From: Accumulibacter sp.
GTDB taxonomy: Bacteria; Pseudomonadota; Gammaproteobacteria; Burkholderiales; Rhodocyclaceae
DNA: 64,000 nucleotides
Assembly: GCF_036625195.1 (NCBI RefSeq)
Contig: NZ_JAZKUG010000001.1
Location: forward strand, 1,364,001-1,428,000
Direction of reading: 5' to 3'
In this document: in pieces, positions 26,155-34,495 of the stretch
Position numbering within the stretch: the first letter of the stretch is position 1
Layout: the number at the start of each line of letters is the position of its first letter
The notes under the pieces: model-generated
Database searches by the model: none
What the model was told of the DNA's origin: nothing
What the model saw: only the letters and a program-made list of their open reading frames with translations
Position numbers and translations under genes: made by a program

Positions 26155-27234
26155 TTGACGCTTGATCTTTCGATATTCAATCCGAAGGCTCGCTCCCTGA
26201 TTGGGCTGGACATCAGTTCTTCATCGGTGAAGATGGTCGAGCTGGCGAGTGACGGCAAGGGGGGATACCGCGTCGAGCGTTACGCAATCGAGACCCTGCA
26301 GCGCGATGTCGTCTCCGACGGCAACATCGTGAACCTCGAGGCTGCGGCCGAATCCGTGCGGCGGGCATGGAAGAAACTGGCCACATCGACACGACAGGTG
26401 GCGATTGCGCTGCCGGCTTCGCATGTCATCACCAAGAAGATCATCGTCGCCGCTGGCCAGCGCGAGGCGGAACTCGAGTTGCTCGTCGAGTCGGAGGCCA
26501 ACCAGTACATTCCTTTTGCACTGGACGAGGTCAACCTCGATTTCCAGGTGATTGGCCCGGCTCCGTCGTCGCCGGACGAGATCGAGGTCCTCATCGCTGC
26601 ATCGCGAAAGGAGAAGGTCGAAGACCGCGTCGCCGTCGCCGAGTCGGCCGGCCTGAAACCGCGCGTCCTCGACGTGGAGTCCTACGCGGTCCTTTCCGCC
26701 TTTCAGTTGGTCGAGGCGACGCTTCCCGAAGGCGGCAAAGGGCAGATCATCGCTCTCGTCGACGTCGGCGCCAACGTCATGAACCTGACGGTGCTGCGCA
26801 ATGACCAGCAGATCTACGCACGCGAGCAGGCTTTCGGCGGCAACCAGTTGACGCAGGACATCGCTCGTCTGTTCAACATGACCTTCGAGGAAGCGGAAGG
26901 CGAAAAACGTCGCAACAGCCTGCCGGAGAAGTACGAAACCGAACTGCTGCGACCATTTCTCGAAGCGCTCGCACTCGAACTGTCGCGCGCGCTGCAGTTC
27001 TTCTTCACGTCCACCCAGTTCAATCAGGTCAACCACATCGTCCTCGCGGGCGGTTGCGCCGTGATTCACGGTATCGACCAGGTGGTTGCATCGCGGACGC
27101 AGATAAACACCGTCATCGCCAACCCATTTGCCGGCATGGTGCTTTCCGATCGCATCCGCGAGAAGAGCCTGTTGGCCGACGCTTCGTCGCTGATGGTGGC
27201 ATGCGGCCTGGCGCTGCGGAGATTCGACGAATGA
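26155..27234 (+). CDS. pilM: Type IV pilus assembly ATPase-like protein PilM
   Basis: A 359-residue actin-like cytoplasmic protein of the type IV pilus alignment complex. The nucleotide-binding signatures are IGLDISSSSVKMVELA, VDVGANVMNLTVL and IVLAGGCAVIHGID. It binds the N-terminal tail of PilN. Translation begins at TTG 26155, with AAGGGG eight bases upstream; no in-frame ATG fits the conserved N-terminus (LSIFNPKARSLIGLDIS). It heads the five-gene operon pilMNOPQ and overlaps pilN by four bases. Confidence 0.96.
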   Translation: MTLDLSIFNPKARSLIGLDISSSSVKMVELASDGKGGYRVERYAIETLQRDVVSDGNIVNLEAAAESVRRAWKKLATSTRQVAIALPASHVITKKIIVAAGQREAELELLVESEANQYIPFALDEVNLDFQVIGPAPSSPDEIEVLIAASRKEKVEDRVAVAESAGLKPRVLDVESYAVLSAFQLVEATLPEGGKGQIIALVDVGANVMNLTVLRNDQQIYAREQAFGGNQLTQDIARLFNMTFEEAEGEKRRNSLPEKYETELLRPFLEALALELSRALQFFFTSTQFNQVNHIVLAGGCAVIHGIDQVVASRTQINTVIANPFAGMVLSDRIREKSLLADASSLMVACGLALRRFDE

Positions 27235-27797
27235 TACGCATCAATCTCCTGCCCCACAGGGAAGAAAAGCGCCGTGCGCGGCGGCAGCAGTTCTACGCCT
27301 TGCTCGGGCTGGTGACGGTGCTGGCCCTGTTGATCGCCGTTCTGGTGTATTCGATAATCGCCGGCTACATCGCCAATCAGGAGGCCAAGAACGACTTTCT
27401 CAAGAAGGAAATCGCCGTTCTCGACAAGGAGATCGACCAGATCAAGCGCCTCAAGCAACAGACCGAGGCGCTGCTCAAACGGAAGGAGACCATCGAGGCG
27501 CTGCAGCGCGACCGTGCCGAAGCCGTGCGTCTGCTGACCGAACTGGCCAAGCAGATGCCCGAGGGGGTTTACCTCAAGGCGCTGAAGCAGGAGGGACAAC
27601 GCATCCACATGGTTGGTTGGGCGCAGTCCAGCGCCCGCGTGTCGACCCTGATGCGCAACATCGAGGCTTCGCCCTGGCTCGAGAAGCCGGAACTACTGGA
27701 AATCAAGGCAGTGACCGTCGACAAGAGGCGGCTCAACGAGTTTGCCATGAACGCGTCGCTGAAGCGGACCCCGGTTGAGCAAAAGGGAGCGAAGTGA
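27231..27797 (+). CDS. pilN: Type IV pilus inner-membrane protein PilN
   Basis: A 188-residue bitopic protein. The short cytoplasmic tail MIRINLLPHREEKRR is the PilM-binding motif, followed by one membrane helix (LLGLVTVLALLIAVLVYSII), a coiled coil (about residues 55-100) and a periplasmic ferredoxin-like domain. It pairs with PilO to connect the inner-membrane platform to PilP and the secretin. It overlaps pilM (ATGA) and shares one base with pilO. Confidence 0.96.
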   Translation: MIRINLLPHREEKRRARRQQFYALLGLVTVLALLIAVLVYSIIAGYIANQEAKNDFLKKEIAVLDKEIDQIKRLKQQTEALLKRKETIEALQRDRAEAVRLLTELAKQMPEGVYLKALKQEGQRIHMVGWAQSSARVSTLMRNIEASPWLEKPELLEIKAVTVDKRRLNEFAMNASLKRTPVEQKGAK

Positions 27798-28468
27798 TGG
27801 CGAGGTCTCTTGCGAGCATTGACTTTCAGCGAATCATCGGCGACTTTCAGAACCTGAATCCGCGTGACGTCGGCGCCTGGCCGGTCGCACCGCGTGCCAC
27901 GGTCCTGGTCGTCCTCTTCCTGATGATTCTGCTGGCGGGGTGGTGGTTCTACTGGGATGATCAGCTGGTTTCGTTGCGCGAGAAGCAGGAGGCCGAACTG
28001 CGACTGCGCGACGAGTACGTCAGAAAGAAAGCTCAGGCAGTCAACCTCGATCTCTACGTGCAGCGCCTGAGCGAAATTGATCTGGCCTTCGGGGCCCTGC
28101 TGAAGCAGTTGCCGAACAAGGCCGAGGTCGAGTCGCTGCTGGTCGAAATCAACCAGGCCGGTATGGGCAGGGGGTTGCAGTTCGATCTCTTCAAACCGGG
28201 TGCCGAGCAGGTCCGGGATTTCTACGCCGAGCTGCCGATCACCGTTCGTCTGACCGGCACGTACCACGATTTCGGAGCGTTTGCTGGTGACATCGGCAAG
28301 CTGTCTCGCATCGTCACCCTGAACAACATCGCGATCAGTACCAATCAACAGAGCAAGGACGGCAGTCTGGTGATGGATGCGACGACGAAAACCTTCCGCT
28401 ATCTGGACGAAGAGGAACTGGCGGCGAACCGCAAGAAGGCGGCTGATGCAGCGAAGGCCGGCAAATGA
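27797..28468 (+). CDS. pilO: Type IV pilus inner-membrane protein PilO
   Basis: A 223-residue partner of PilN. A cytoplasmic N-terminus (about 30 residues) is followed by one membrane helix (VLVVLFLMILLAGWWFYW), a coiled coil and a periplasmic domain with FDLFKPGAEQVRDFYAELPI, typical of PilO. The ATG at 27797 shares its A with the pilN stop (TGATG); a GTG one codon earlier is an unlikely alternative. It overlaps pilP by four bases. Confidence 0.96.
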   Translation: MARSLASIDFQRIIGDFQNLNPRDVGAWPVAPRATVLVVLFLMILLAGWWFYWDDQLVSLREKQEAELRLRDEYVRKKAQAVNLDLYVQRLSEIDLAFGALLKQLPNKAEVESLLVEINQAGMGRGLQFDLFKPGAEQVRDFYAELPITVRLTGTYHDFGAFAGDIGKLSRIVTLNNIAISTNQQSKDGSLVMDATTKTFRYLDEEELAANRKKAADAAKAGK

Positions 28469-28986
28469 GACGCATACTGCCCTTGATTCTCCTGAGTGCC
28501 GTGGCAGTTGGCGGCTGTGCCGACAATGACCAGGAGGAACTTCGCGAGTGGATGAAGACGGCCGCTGCGGGTGTCAAACCGAACATCCCACCGTTGCCGG
28601 TGGTGCAGCCTTACGAACCGGTCCCCTATGACGTGGGCAATCTTACCGAACCGTTCGCCGTCGCCAAGATGGGCGTGGCGGACAAGAAGAGTGGCGGCGG
28701 TTTTCGGCCGGATCTCGATCGGCCGAAAGAGCCTCTGGAGCTCTATCCTCTCGAGTCACTCAAGTATGTTGGGGTGATCACGAGGAACAAGGTTTCCTTC
28801 GCGATCGTGCAGGTCGAGGGCGCGCTGCACCAAGTCAAGATCGGCAACTACATGGGACAGAATTTCGGCGTCGTCGTTGGCGTGACCGAGTCCGAGATCA
28901 CGTTGCGGGAACTCGTTCAGGACTCGGCAGGTGACTGGGTCGAGCGGACGAGCACCCTGATGCTGCAGGAAAAGGGAGCAAGGTAG
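28465..28986 (+). CDS. pilP: Type IV pilus lipoprotein PilP
   Basis: A 173-residue inner-membrane lipoprotein. The signal peptide ends in the lipobox VGGC (Cys at about residue 18). A proline-rich disordered stretch precedes the C-terminal beta domain (ESLKYVGVITRNKVSFAIVQ), which contacts the PilQ secretin. The last codon is immediately followed by the pilQ ATG. Confidence 0.96.
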   Translation: MRRILPLILLSAVAVGGCADNDQEELREWMKTAAAGVKPNIPPLPVVQPYEPVPYDVGNLTEPFAVAKMGVADKKSGGGFRPDLDRPKEPLELYPLESLKYVGVITRNKVSFAIVQVEGALHQVKIGNYMGQNFGVVVGVTESEITLRELVQDSAGDWVERTSTLMLQEKGAR

Positions 28987-31044
28987 ATGAAACGGATCAA
29001 ACATTGGCTGCCCGGCCTGATGGGCGCCCTGTCGCTGCTCGTAGGCGTTGCCACTGCCCAGGAGGCGGCGCCAAACGCCATCGAGTCGATGAATGTGCTG
29101 CAGCAGGGCCCGGTGGTCAACGTCAAGCTGAACTTCAGGGAGCCCCTGCAGGCGCTGCCGCCAGCCTTCAGCGTCGCCAAGCCGGCGCGCATCGCACTCG
29201 ACTTCCCGAATACGGTCAATGCCCTCGGAAAATCGAGCCAGACCTTCAACGAAGGCGATCTGAAGAGCGCCAACATCGTCCAGGCCGAGGGTCGAACGCG
29301 TGTCGTCCTCAACCTCAATCGTGCGATGTCCTACGAAGCGAGTATCGACGGCAAGAGCCTCGTGCTGGCGATGGTTCCGGCTGCGACGCCGGACAGCACG
29401 CAGGCCGTCGAGCATTTTGCCAAGGCGAGCGCCAGTGATGTCGGCAACAGCATCCGGGCGATCGTCTTCCGCCGCGGCAAGGATGGCGAGGGGCGGATTA
29501 CCGTTGACCTCACGGATCCCAACGCCGGCATCGATATCCGGCACGAAGGCAAGAATCTGGTGGTCGATTTCGTGCGCGTGAATGTCCCCCCAACGCTGCG
29601 CAAGAAGCTCGATGTGACCGATTTTGCAACCCCCGTACTGGCGGTCAACACGGTCCAGAAGGGGGCCGACACGCGCATGACGATCACCCCGCGTGGACTC
29701 TGGGAGCACAACGCCTACCAGAGCGACACCCAGTTCGTCATCGAGGTGAAACCGATCATCGAGGATCCGAACAAGCTGGTGCAGGGTTCGCGTGGTGGCT
29801 ACCGGGGCGAGAAACTGTCACTGAACTTCCAGAATGTCGATGTCCGCCGCCTGCTGCAGGTGATCGGCGAGTTCACCGGCATGAACATGGTGATCAGTGA
29901 TTCGGTCGGTGGCTCGATCACCCTGATCCTCAAGGATGTTCCCTGGGATCAGGCACTGGACATCATCATGCAGCAGAAGGGTCTCGACATGCGCAAGAAC
30001 GGCAATGTGATCCTGATTGCGCCGCGCGAGGAGATCGCCACCAAGGAGAAGCTCGAGTTCGAATCGCAGGCGCAGATCGGCGATCTCGAACCGCTGCAGA
30101 CCGAGAGCTTCCAGATGAACTACATCAAGGCCGAAGCCGTGCAGAGGCTGCTGATCGATCCAAAGCAGACGCTGCTGTCGAAGCGCGGCAGCGCGCTCCT
30201 CGACGAACGCTCGAACATGATGTTCGTCAAGGACACCCCTGGCCGGCTGGCCGAGGTGCGGGCCATGATCGCCAAGGTCGACGTGCCTACGCGACAGGTG
30301 ATGATCGAAGCGCGGATCGTCGAGGCTGGCGACAGCTTTGCCAAGAACCTTGGGGTCCGCCTGGGCTTCAGACAGGTCTTCCCCGATGGCGCGGTCCGGA
30401 TCGGCGGCGATTCGACGGCGATCAGGGGTAACCTGCAACAGGAAACGGCGGTCAATCTGCCCGCGACGCCACGTTCCGGAACCGCCGGCACTTTCTCGTT
30501 CCTCCTCTTCAACAACGCCTTGACCCAGTTTCTCGCGACGGAAATCTCGGCCCTCGAGTCCGATGGCCGTGGCAGGGTCATCTCCAGCCCGCGGGTAATG
30601 ACCGCCAACGGGGTCGAGGCGATCATCGAACAGGGTCAGGAGATACCGTACCAGCAGGCGACGAGTTCCGGTGCGACCAGTGTTTCCTTCCGCAAGGCGG
30701 TGCTGTCGCTGAAGGTCAAGCCGCACATCACACCGGACGGCAAGGTTGCCATGGAGTTGGACGTCAACAAGGATACCCCGAACACCCGCCTGTCGACGGG
30801 CGCTGGCGTGGCGATCGACACCAAGCACGTGAAGACCGAGGTGCTGGTCGAGAATGGTGGCACGGTCGTCATCGGCGGCATCTTCGAGCAGGTGACGCGC
30901 AACAACGTGCAGCGCATACCCTTCCTCGGCGATCTGCCGTACATCGGTTTCCTCTTCAAGAACCGCGAGATCATCGACGACAAGACCGAACTGCTGGTTT
31001 TCATCACACCGCGGATCGTCACCGAGCACCTGTCGTTGCGCTAG
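28987..31044 (+). CDS. pilQ: Type IV pilus secretin PilQ
   Basis: A 685-residue outer-membrane channel for the pilus fibre. The signal peptide (LPGLMGALSLLVGVATAQ) is followed by N-terminal AMIN domains that bind peptidoglycan, then N0 and N1 domains (NFQNVDVRRLLQVIGEFTGM) and the secretin core (VISSPRVMTANGVEAIIEQG; NGGTVVIGGIFEQ; PFLGDLPYIGFLFKNREI). It begins with no gap after pilP. The same secretin mediates DNA uptake in competent bacteria. Confidence 0.97.
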   Translation: MKRIKHWLPGLMGALSLLVGVATAQEAAPNAIESMNVLQQGPVVNVKLNFREPLQALPPAFSVAKPARIALDFPNTVNALGKSSQTFNEGDLKSANIVQAEGRTRVVLNLNRAMSYEASIDGKSLVLAMVPAATPDSTQAVEHFAKASASDVGNSIRAIVFRRGKDGEGRITVDLTDPNAGIDIRHEGKNLVVDFVRVNVPPTLRKKLDVTDFATPVLAVNTVQKGADTRMTITPRGLWEHNAYQSDTQFVIEVKPIIEDPNKLVQGSRGGYRGEKLSLNFQNVDVRRLLQVIGEFTGMNMVISDSVGGSITLILKDVPWDQALDIIMQQKGLDMRKNGNVILIAPREEIATKEKLEFESQAQIGDLEPLQTESFQMNYIKAEAVQRLLIDPKQTLLSKRGSALLDERSNMMFVKDTPGRLAEVRAMIAKVDVPTRQVMIEARIVEAGDSFAKNLGVRLGFRQVFPDGAVRIGGDSTAIRGNLQQETAVNLPATPRSGTAGTFSFLLFNNALTQFLATEISALESDGRGRVISSPRVMTANGVEAIIEQGQEIPYQQATSSGATSVSFRKAVLSLKVKPHITPDGKVAMELDVNKDTPNTRLSTGAGVAIDTKHVKTEVLVENGGTVVIGGIFEQVTRNNVQRIPFLGDLPYIGFLFKNREIIDDKTELLVFITPRIVTEHLSLR

Positions 31045-31068
31045 GCAGAGCTTCCGGACAGGGACGAC

Positions 31069-31090
31069 GAGGCCGGCGCCAGCCGGCCTC
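31069..31090 (+). terminator. Candidate terminator after pilQ
   Basis: GAGGCCGGC, a GCCA loop, then GCCGGCCTC form a perfect 9-bp stem 24 bases after the pilQ stop. TTGCG follows, so the T-tract is poor. It may attenuate rather than fully stop transcription before aroK. Confidence 0.45.
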
Positions 31091-31122
31091 TTGCGTCGAG
31101 GGGCAGCGCGGCACGCTTGCGT

Positions 31123-31128
31123 TAGAAT
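31123..31128 (+). promoter_or_regulatory. -10 hexamer TAGAAT directly upstream of aroK
   Basis: TAGAAT at 31123-31128 ends six bases before the GTG start at 31135, the same geometry as at relA. No Shine-Dalgarno sequence lies between them and no clear -35 is present. Confidence 0.35.
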
Positions 31129-31134
31129 GGCGCG

Positions 31135-31671
31135 GTGAGACTCCAGGAACAAACCCGCAACATCTATCTCGTCGGCCTCATGGGGGCCGGCAAGACGACC
31201 GTCGGCAAGGCCCTCGCCAAGCGCCTCGGCTACCGCTTCCTCGACTCCGATCATGAAGTCGAGGAGCGTACCGGCGTCAGTCTGGCTACCATCTTCGAAA
31301 TCGAAGGCGAGGACGGTTTCCGCAAGCGCGAAGCGCAACTCATCGCCGAGTTGGCCGAGCTCAGACAGCATGTCGTGGCCACCGGTGGCGGCTCCGTCCT
31401 CCGACCGGAAAACCGGCTGGCGCTGCGCTCGAGCGGCACGGTGGTCTATCTCGACGTGCCGCTGCACACGCTCCACGAACGGACTCGTCACGACCGCAAG
31501 CGGCCACTGCTGCAGGTCAGCGATCCGCGGCAGAAGCTGCGCGAACTGCTTGCGCAGCGCGACCCGCTTTACCGCGAGGTGGCGGATGTGACCATCTCCG
31601 GCAGCCACATCACGCCGCAGGCGATTCTCAATCTGCTGCTCAAGGAAGAGGGTGAAGCATGGAAACGCTGA
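31135..31671 (+). CDS. aroK: Shikimate kinase
   Basis: A 178-residue kinase that phosphorylates shikimate in aromatic amino-acid synthesis. Walker A is GLMGAGKTTVGKALAKRLG, the shikimate-binding region is FLDSDHEVEERTG and FRKREAQLI, and the glycine-rich motif is VVATGGGSVLRPENR. A lid (RHDRKRPLLQ) is also visible. Translation starts at GTG 31135. The 3' end overlaps aroB by 13 bases. Confidence 0.96.
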   Translation: MRLQEQTRNIYLVGLMGAGKTTVGKALAKRLGYRFLDSDHEVEERTGVSLATIFEIEGEDGFRKREAQLIAELAELRQHVVATGGGSVLRPENRLALRSSGTVVYLDVPLHTLHERTRHDRKRPLLQVSDPRQKLRELLAQRDPLYREVADVTISGSHITPQAILNLLLKEEGEAWKR

Positions 31672-32747
31672 CGCTTGCACTGGGAGATCGCTCCTACCCC
31701 ATCCACGTCGGCCGTGCACTGCTCGACCGCCCCGACCTGCTGCTGCCCTCGTTGCGTCAGAAGAAGGCGGCCATCGTCAGCAACACGACCGTGGCGCCGC
31801 TGTACCTGCGGCGATTGGCCGATCCGCTGCTGCAAGCCGGCGTCGAGGTGGTCGAGGTCGTCTTGCCCGATGGCGAGGCGGTCAAGGACTGGCGAACCCT
31901 GAACTCGATCTTCGACGCGCTCATTGCAGGCCGCTGCGAACGCTCGACAACGCTGATCGCTCTGGGCGGCGGCGTTGTCGGTGATGTCGCCGGCTTTGCT
32001 GCGGCCTGCTTCCAGCGCGGCATGCCGTTCGTCCAGGTGCCGACCACCCTGCTGGCGCAGGTGGACTCATCGGTTGGTGGCAAGACGGCGATCAACCACC
32101 CGCAGGGAAAGAACATGATTGGTGCCTTCCACCAGCCGCGACTGGTGCTGGCGGATACCGATACCCTGACGACCTTGTGCGACCGCGAACTGCGCGCCGG
32201 TCTCGCCGAGGTTATCAAGTACGGGCTGATCCGGGATCTGCCGTTCCTCGAGTGGCTCGAGCTGAACCTTGAGCGCGTGCTGGCACGCGAGCCGGCGGCC
32301 TTGGCGACCGCGGTCGCCGCCTCCTGCCGCAACAAGGCCGAGGTCGTCGCCGCGGATGAGCGTGAAGCCGGCGAGCGGGCCCTGCTCAACCTGGGTCATA
32401 CCTTCGGGCATGCGATCGAGACCGGTGTCGGCTACGGCGAGTGGCTGCACGGTGAAGCTGTCGCTGCAGGTACGATGATGGCGGCGCAACTGTCGCATCA
32501 ACTCGGCTGGATCGACCGTCACGACCTCGCCCGGGTCGAGCAGCTGCTGCAGCGCGCCGGTTTGCCGGTGGCCGGCCCGATGCTGAGCGTCGAGCGCTAC
32601 CTGGAGCTCATGCAGCACGACAAGAAGGTGCACGACGGCCGCTCGCGGCTGGTCCTGCTGCAGCGACTCGGGCACGCCGTGCTGACCGACCAGGCACCGC
32701 TGGCCCAGGTGCGCCAGGCGATCGCCGAACGTACGGCGCATGCATGA
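31659..32747 (+). CDS. aroB: 3-dehydroquinate synthase
   Basis: A 362-residue NAD- and zinc-dependent enzyme, second step of the shikimate pathway. Conserved stretches include ALGGGVVGDVAGFAAACFQR, QVPTTLLAQVDSSVGGKTAI, GLAEVIKYGLIRD and LNLGHTFGHAIET, the last carrying zinc-ligand histidines. The ATG lies inside the end of aroK, and a GAAGAGGG ribosome site precedes it. The aroK-aroB pair downstream of pilQ is a standard proteobacterial arrangement. Confidence 0.97.
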   Translation: METLTLALGDRSYPIHVGRALLDRPDLLLPSLRQKKAAIVSNTTVAPLYLRRLADPLLQAGVEVVEVVLPDGEAVKDWRTLNSIFDALIAGRCERSTTLIALGGGVVGDVAGFAAACFQRGMPFVQVPTTLLAQVDSSVGGKTAINHPQGKNMIGAFHQPRLVLADTDTLTTLCDRELRAGLAEVIKYGLIRDLPFLEWLELNLERVLAREPAALATAVAASCRNKAEVVAADEREAGERALLNLGHTFGHAIETGVGYGEWLHGEAVAAGTMMAAQLSHQLGWIDRHDLARVEQLLQRAGLPVAGPMLSVERYLELMQHDKKVHDGRSRLVLLQRLGHAVLTDQAPLAQVRQAIAERTAHA

Positions 32748-33861
32748 GCTGGCGCCCTACGCGGCCAGCGAGGCCAACTCGCGCGGCCGGCGGCATAGGG
32801 ACTCGGCCCCGGTCCAGCGCACCGAATTCCAGCGCGACCGCGATCGCATCGTTCACTCGACTGCCTTCCGGCGGCTCGAGTACAAGACGCAGGTCTTCGT
32901 CAACCACGAAGGCGACCTTTTTCGCACCCGCCTGACCCACACCCTCGAGGTGGCACAGATCGCCCGCGGCATCGCGCGCGCGTTGCGGCTCAACGAAGAC
33001 CTCGTCGAAGCCATATCACTGGCACACGACCTCGGCCACACCGCATTCGGTCACGCCGGCCAAGACGCCCTCAACGAGTGCATGCGTGCGCACGGGGGCT
33101 TCGAGCACAATCTGCAGAGCCTGCGGACGGTCGACTTGCTCGAGGAGCGTTACGCCGCGTTCGACGGTCTCAATTTGTGCTTCGAAACGCGCGAAGGGAT
33201 CGTCAAGCATTGTTCGCGGGAAAACGCGCGCCTTCTCGGCGAATTGGGCGAGCGCTTCATCAGTGGCACGCAGCCTTCCCTGGAAGCGCAAGTCTGCAAC
33301 CTGGCCGACGAAATCGCCTACAACAACCACGATGTCGACGATGGGCTACGCGCTGGACTGATCACTCTGGAGCAACTGGCCGAGGTGCCACTCTTCGCCG
33401 AGCACGCTGCGGATGTCCGCAGGCAGTATCCGGGGCTTCTCGGGCGCCGTCTGATCCATGAGACGATCCGGCGAATGATCAATGCTCTGGTCTGCGACCT
33501 GATTGCAGCCACCGCCAGGAACATCGCCGTGCATCAGCCGACCGACATCGCTGCGGTGCGGCGAGCGCCAGAACTGGTTGCCTTCTCCGAAAACCTGGGT
33601 GCAGCACAGCGGAACCTGAAGCGTTTCCTGCGCGCCCATCTCTATGAGCACTACCAGGTCCGTCGCATGGCCAGCAAGGCGCGGCGAATCGTCAGTGATC
33701 TGTTCCTTGCCTTCACCTCGGATGTCCGTATGCTGCCGCCGCAATACCAAGCGCCGGCCGATGCGGCGCCGGCGCGCCGGGTCGCCGATTACATTGCCGG
33801 GATGACCGACCGCTACGCGATCCGCGAGCACCGGCGCTTGTTTTGCGTCGATGAAGGCTGA
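32740..33861 (+). CDS. dgt: dGTP triphosphohydrolase-like protein
   Basis: A 373-residue HD-domain enzyme expected to hydrolyse dNTPs to deoxynucleoside and triphosphate. The N-terminal signature is RTEFQRDRDRIVHSTAFRRL followed by YKTQVF. Metal-binding residues are in RLTHTLEVAQIARGIARAL, AHDLGHTAFGHAGQDALNE and NLADEIAYNNHDVDDGLRAG. The length matches the type-2 family rather than the longer E. coli Dgt. It overlaps aroB by eight bases. Confidence 0.94.
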   Translation: MHELAPYAASEANSRGRRHRDSAPVQRTEFQRDRDRIVHSTAFRRLEYKTQVFVNHEGDLFRTRLTHTLEVAQIARGIARALRLNEDLVEAISLAHDLGHTAFGHAGQDALNECMRAHGGFEHNLQSLRTVDLLEERYAAFDGLNLCFETREGIVKHCSRENARLLGELGERFISGTQPSLEAQVCNLADEIAYNNHDVDDGLRAGLITLEQLAEVPLFAEHAADVRRQYPGLLGRRLIHETIRRMINALVCDLIAATARNIAVHQPTDIAAVRRAPELVAFSENLGAAQRNLKRFLRAHLYEHYQVRRMASKARRIVSDLFLAFTSDVRMLPPQYQAPADAAPARRVADYIAGMTDRYAIREHRRLFCVDEG

Positions 33862-33906
33862 AAGGCACCTGCCCGGTCGAATCGCGGTCTGTTGCGGATC
33901 CGCCGC

Positions 33907-34368
33907 TCAGGGCGCTGGCCAGTCCTTGATGTAGGCCTTGAGCAGCTTGTTCTCCATGTTCCGCTCCTCGAGCACCGCCTTGGCGACGTCATGAAAGGAG
34001 ACGATGCCGACGATCGTTTCCTCCTCCATCACCGGCACATAGCGCGTGTGCGAGTCGACCATCATGCGGCGGAGTTCGTCGACGTCCATGTCGGGATGTG
34101 CCGTCGGTGGATTTCGGTCCATCGCTTCGACGACGAGGATTTCGGCGATCGGTGGCGTCGGCCCGACGCGACGCTCGGTCTGGCGTTTGGCCAGGATCAG
34201 GAGCACTTCGCGAAAGGTCAGCATCCCTGCCAGCTTGCCTCCGTCCATGACGATCACCGAGCCGATGTCGTTGTCAGCCATCATGATGACGGCCTCGGAC
34301 AGCGGTGAGTCCGGATGTACGGCAAAAAGAGCGGAATCCTTGACCTGCAGAACTTCTCTTACCTCCAT
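33907..34368 (-). CDS. CBS-domain pair protein
   Basis: A 153-residue protein made almost entirely of two CBS domains. The first has SPLSEAVIMMADNDIGSVIV and the second MDVDELRRMMVDSHTRYVPV followed by IVGIVSFHDVAKAV. CBS pairs bind adenine nucleotides, and stand-alone members often act as energy-state sensors on partner proteins. No partner is evident. A TAGAAT on the minus strand at 34428-34423 is a plausible -10; the insertion sequence ends 40 bases upstream of it. Confidence 0.9.
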   Translation of the reverse strand: MEVREVLQVKDSALFAVHPDSPLSEAVIMMADNDIGSVIVMDGGKLAGMLTFREVLLILAKRQTERRVGPTPPIAEILVVEAMDRNPPTAHPDMDVDELRRMMVDSHTRYVPVMEEETIVGIVSFHDVAKAVLEERNMENKLLKAYIKDWPAP

Positions 34369-34459
34369 GGTACCCCCTCGATAAAGGATGGCTGGTTGCG
34401 ACGCCAGTCGAGTTTCGCGATGATTCTATCAGATGTCCAACGACATCCGGAAATGCGGC

Positions 34460-34468
34460 GAGGCTTCC
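34460..34468. repeat. Target-site duplication, left copy
   Basis: GAGGCTTCC directly abuts the left inverted repeat of the insertion sequence. The identical nine bases abut the right end at 35974-35982. Confidence 0.9.
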
Positions 34469-34491
34469 GGGTGCAATCGGAAGTGCGACTG
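34469..34491 (+). repeat. Left terminal inverted repeat of the IS
   Basis: This 23-base repeat, starting GGGTGCAATCGGAAG, is the exact reverse complement of 35951-35973. Confidence 0.93.
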
Positions 34492-34495
34492 TGGA

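Noticed and set aside
29818..31719. A 633-codon frame on the minus strand opposite pilQ and aroK
   Set aside because: It spans two unrelated genes in antisense and has no protein-like motifs.
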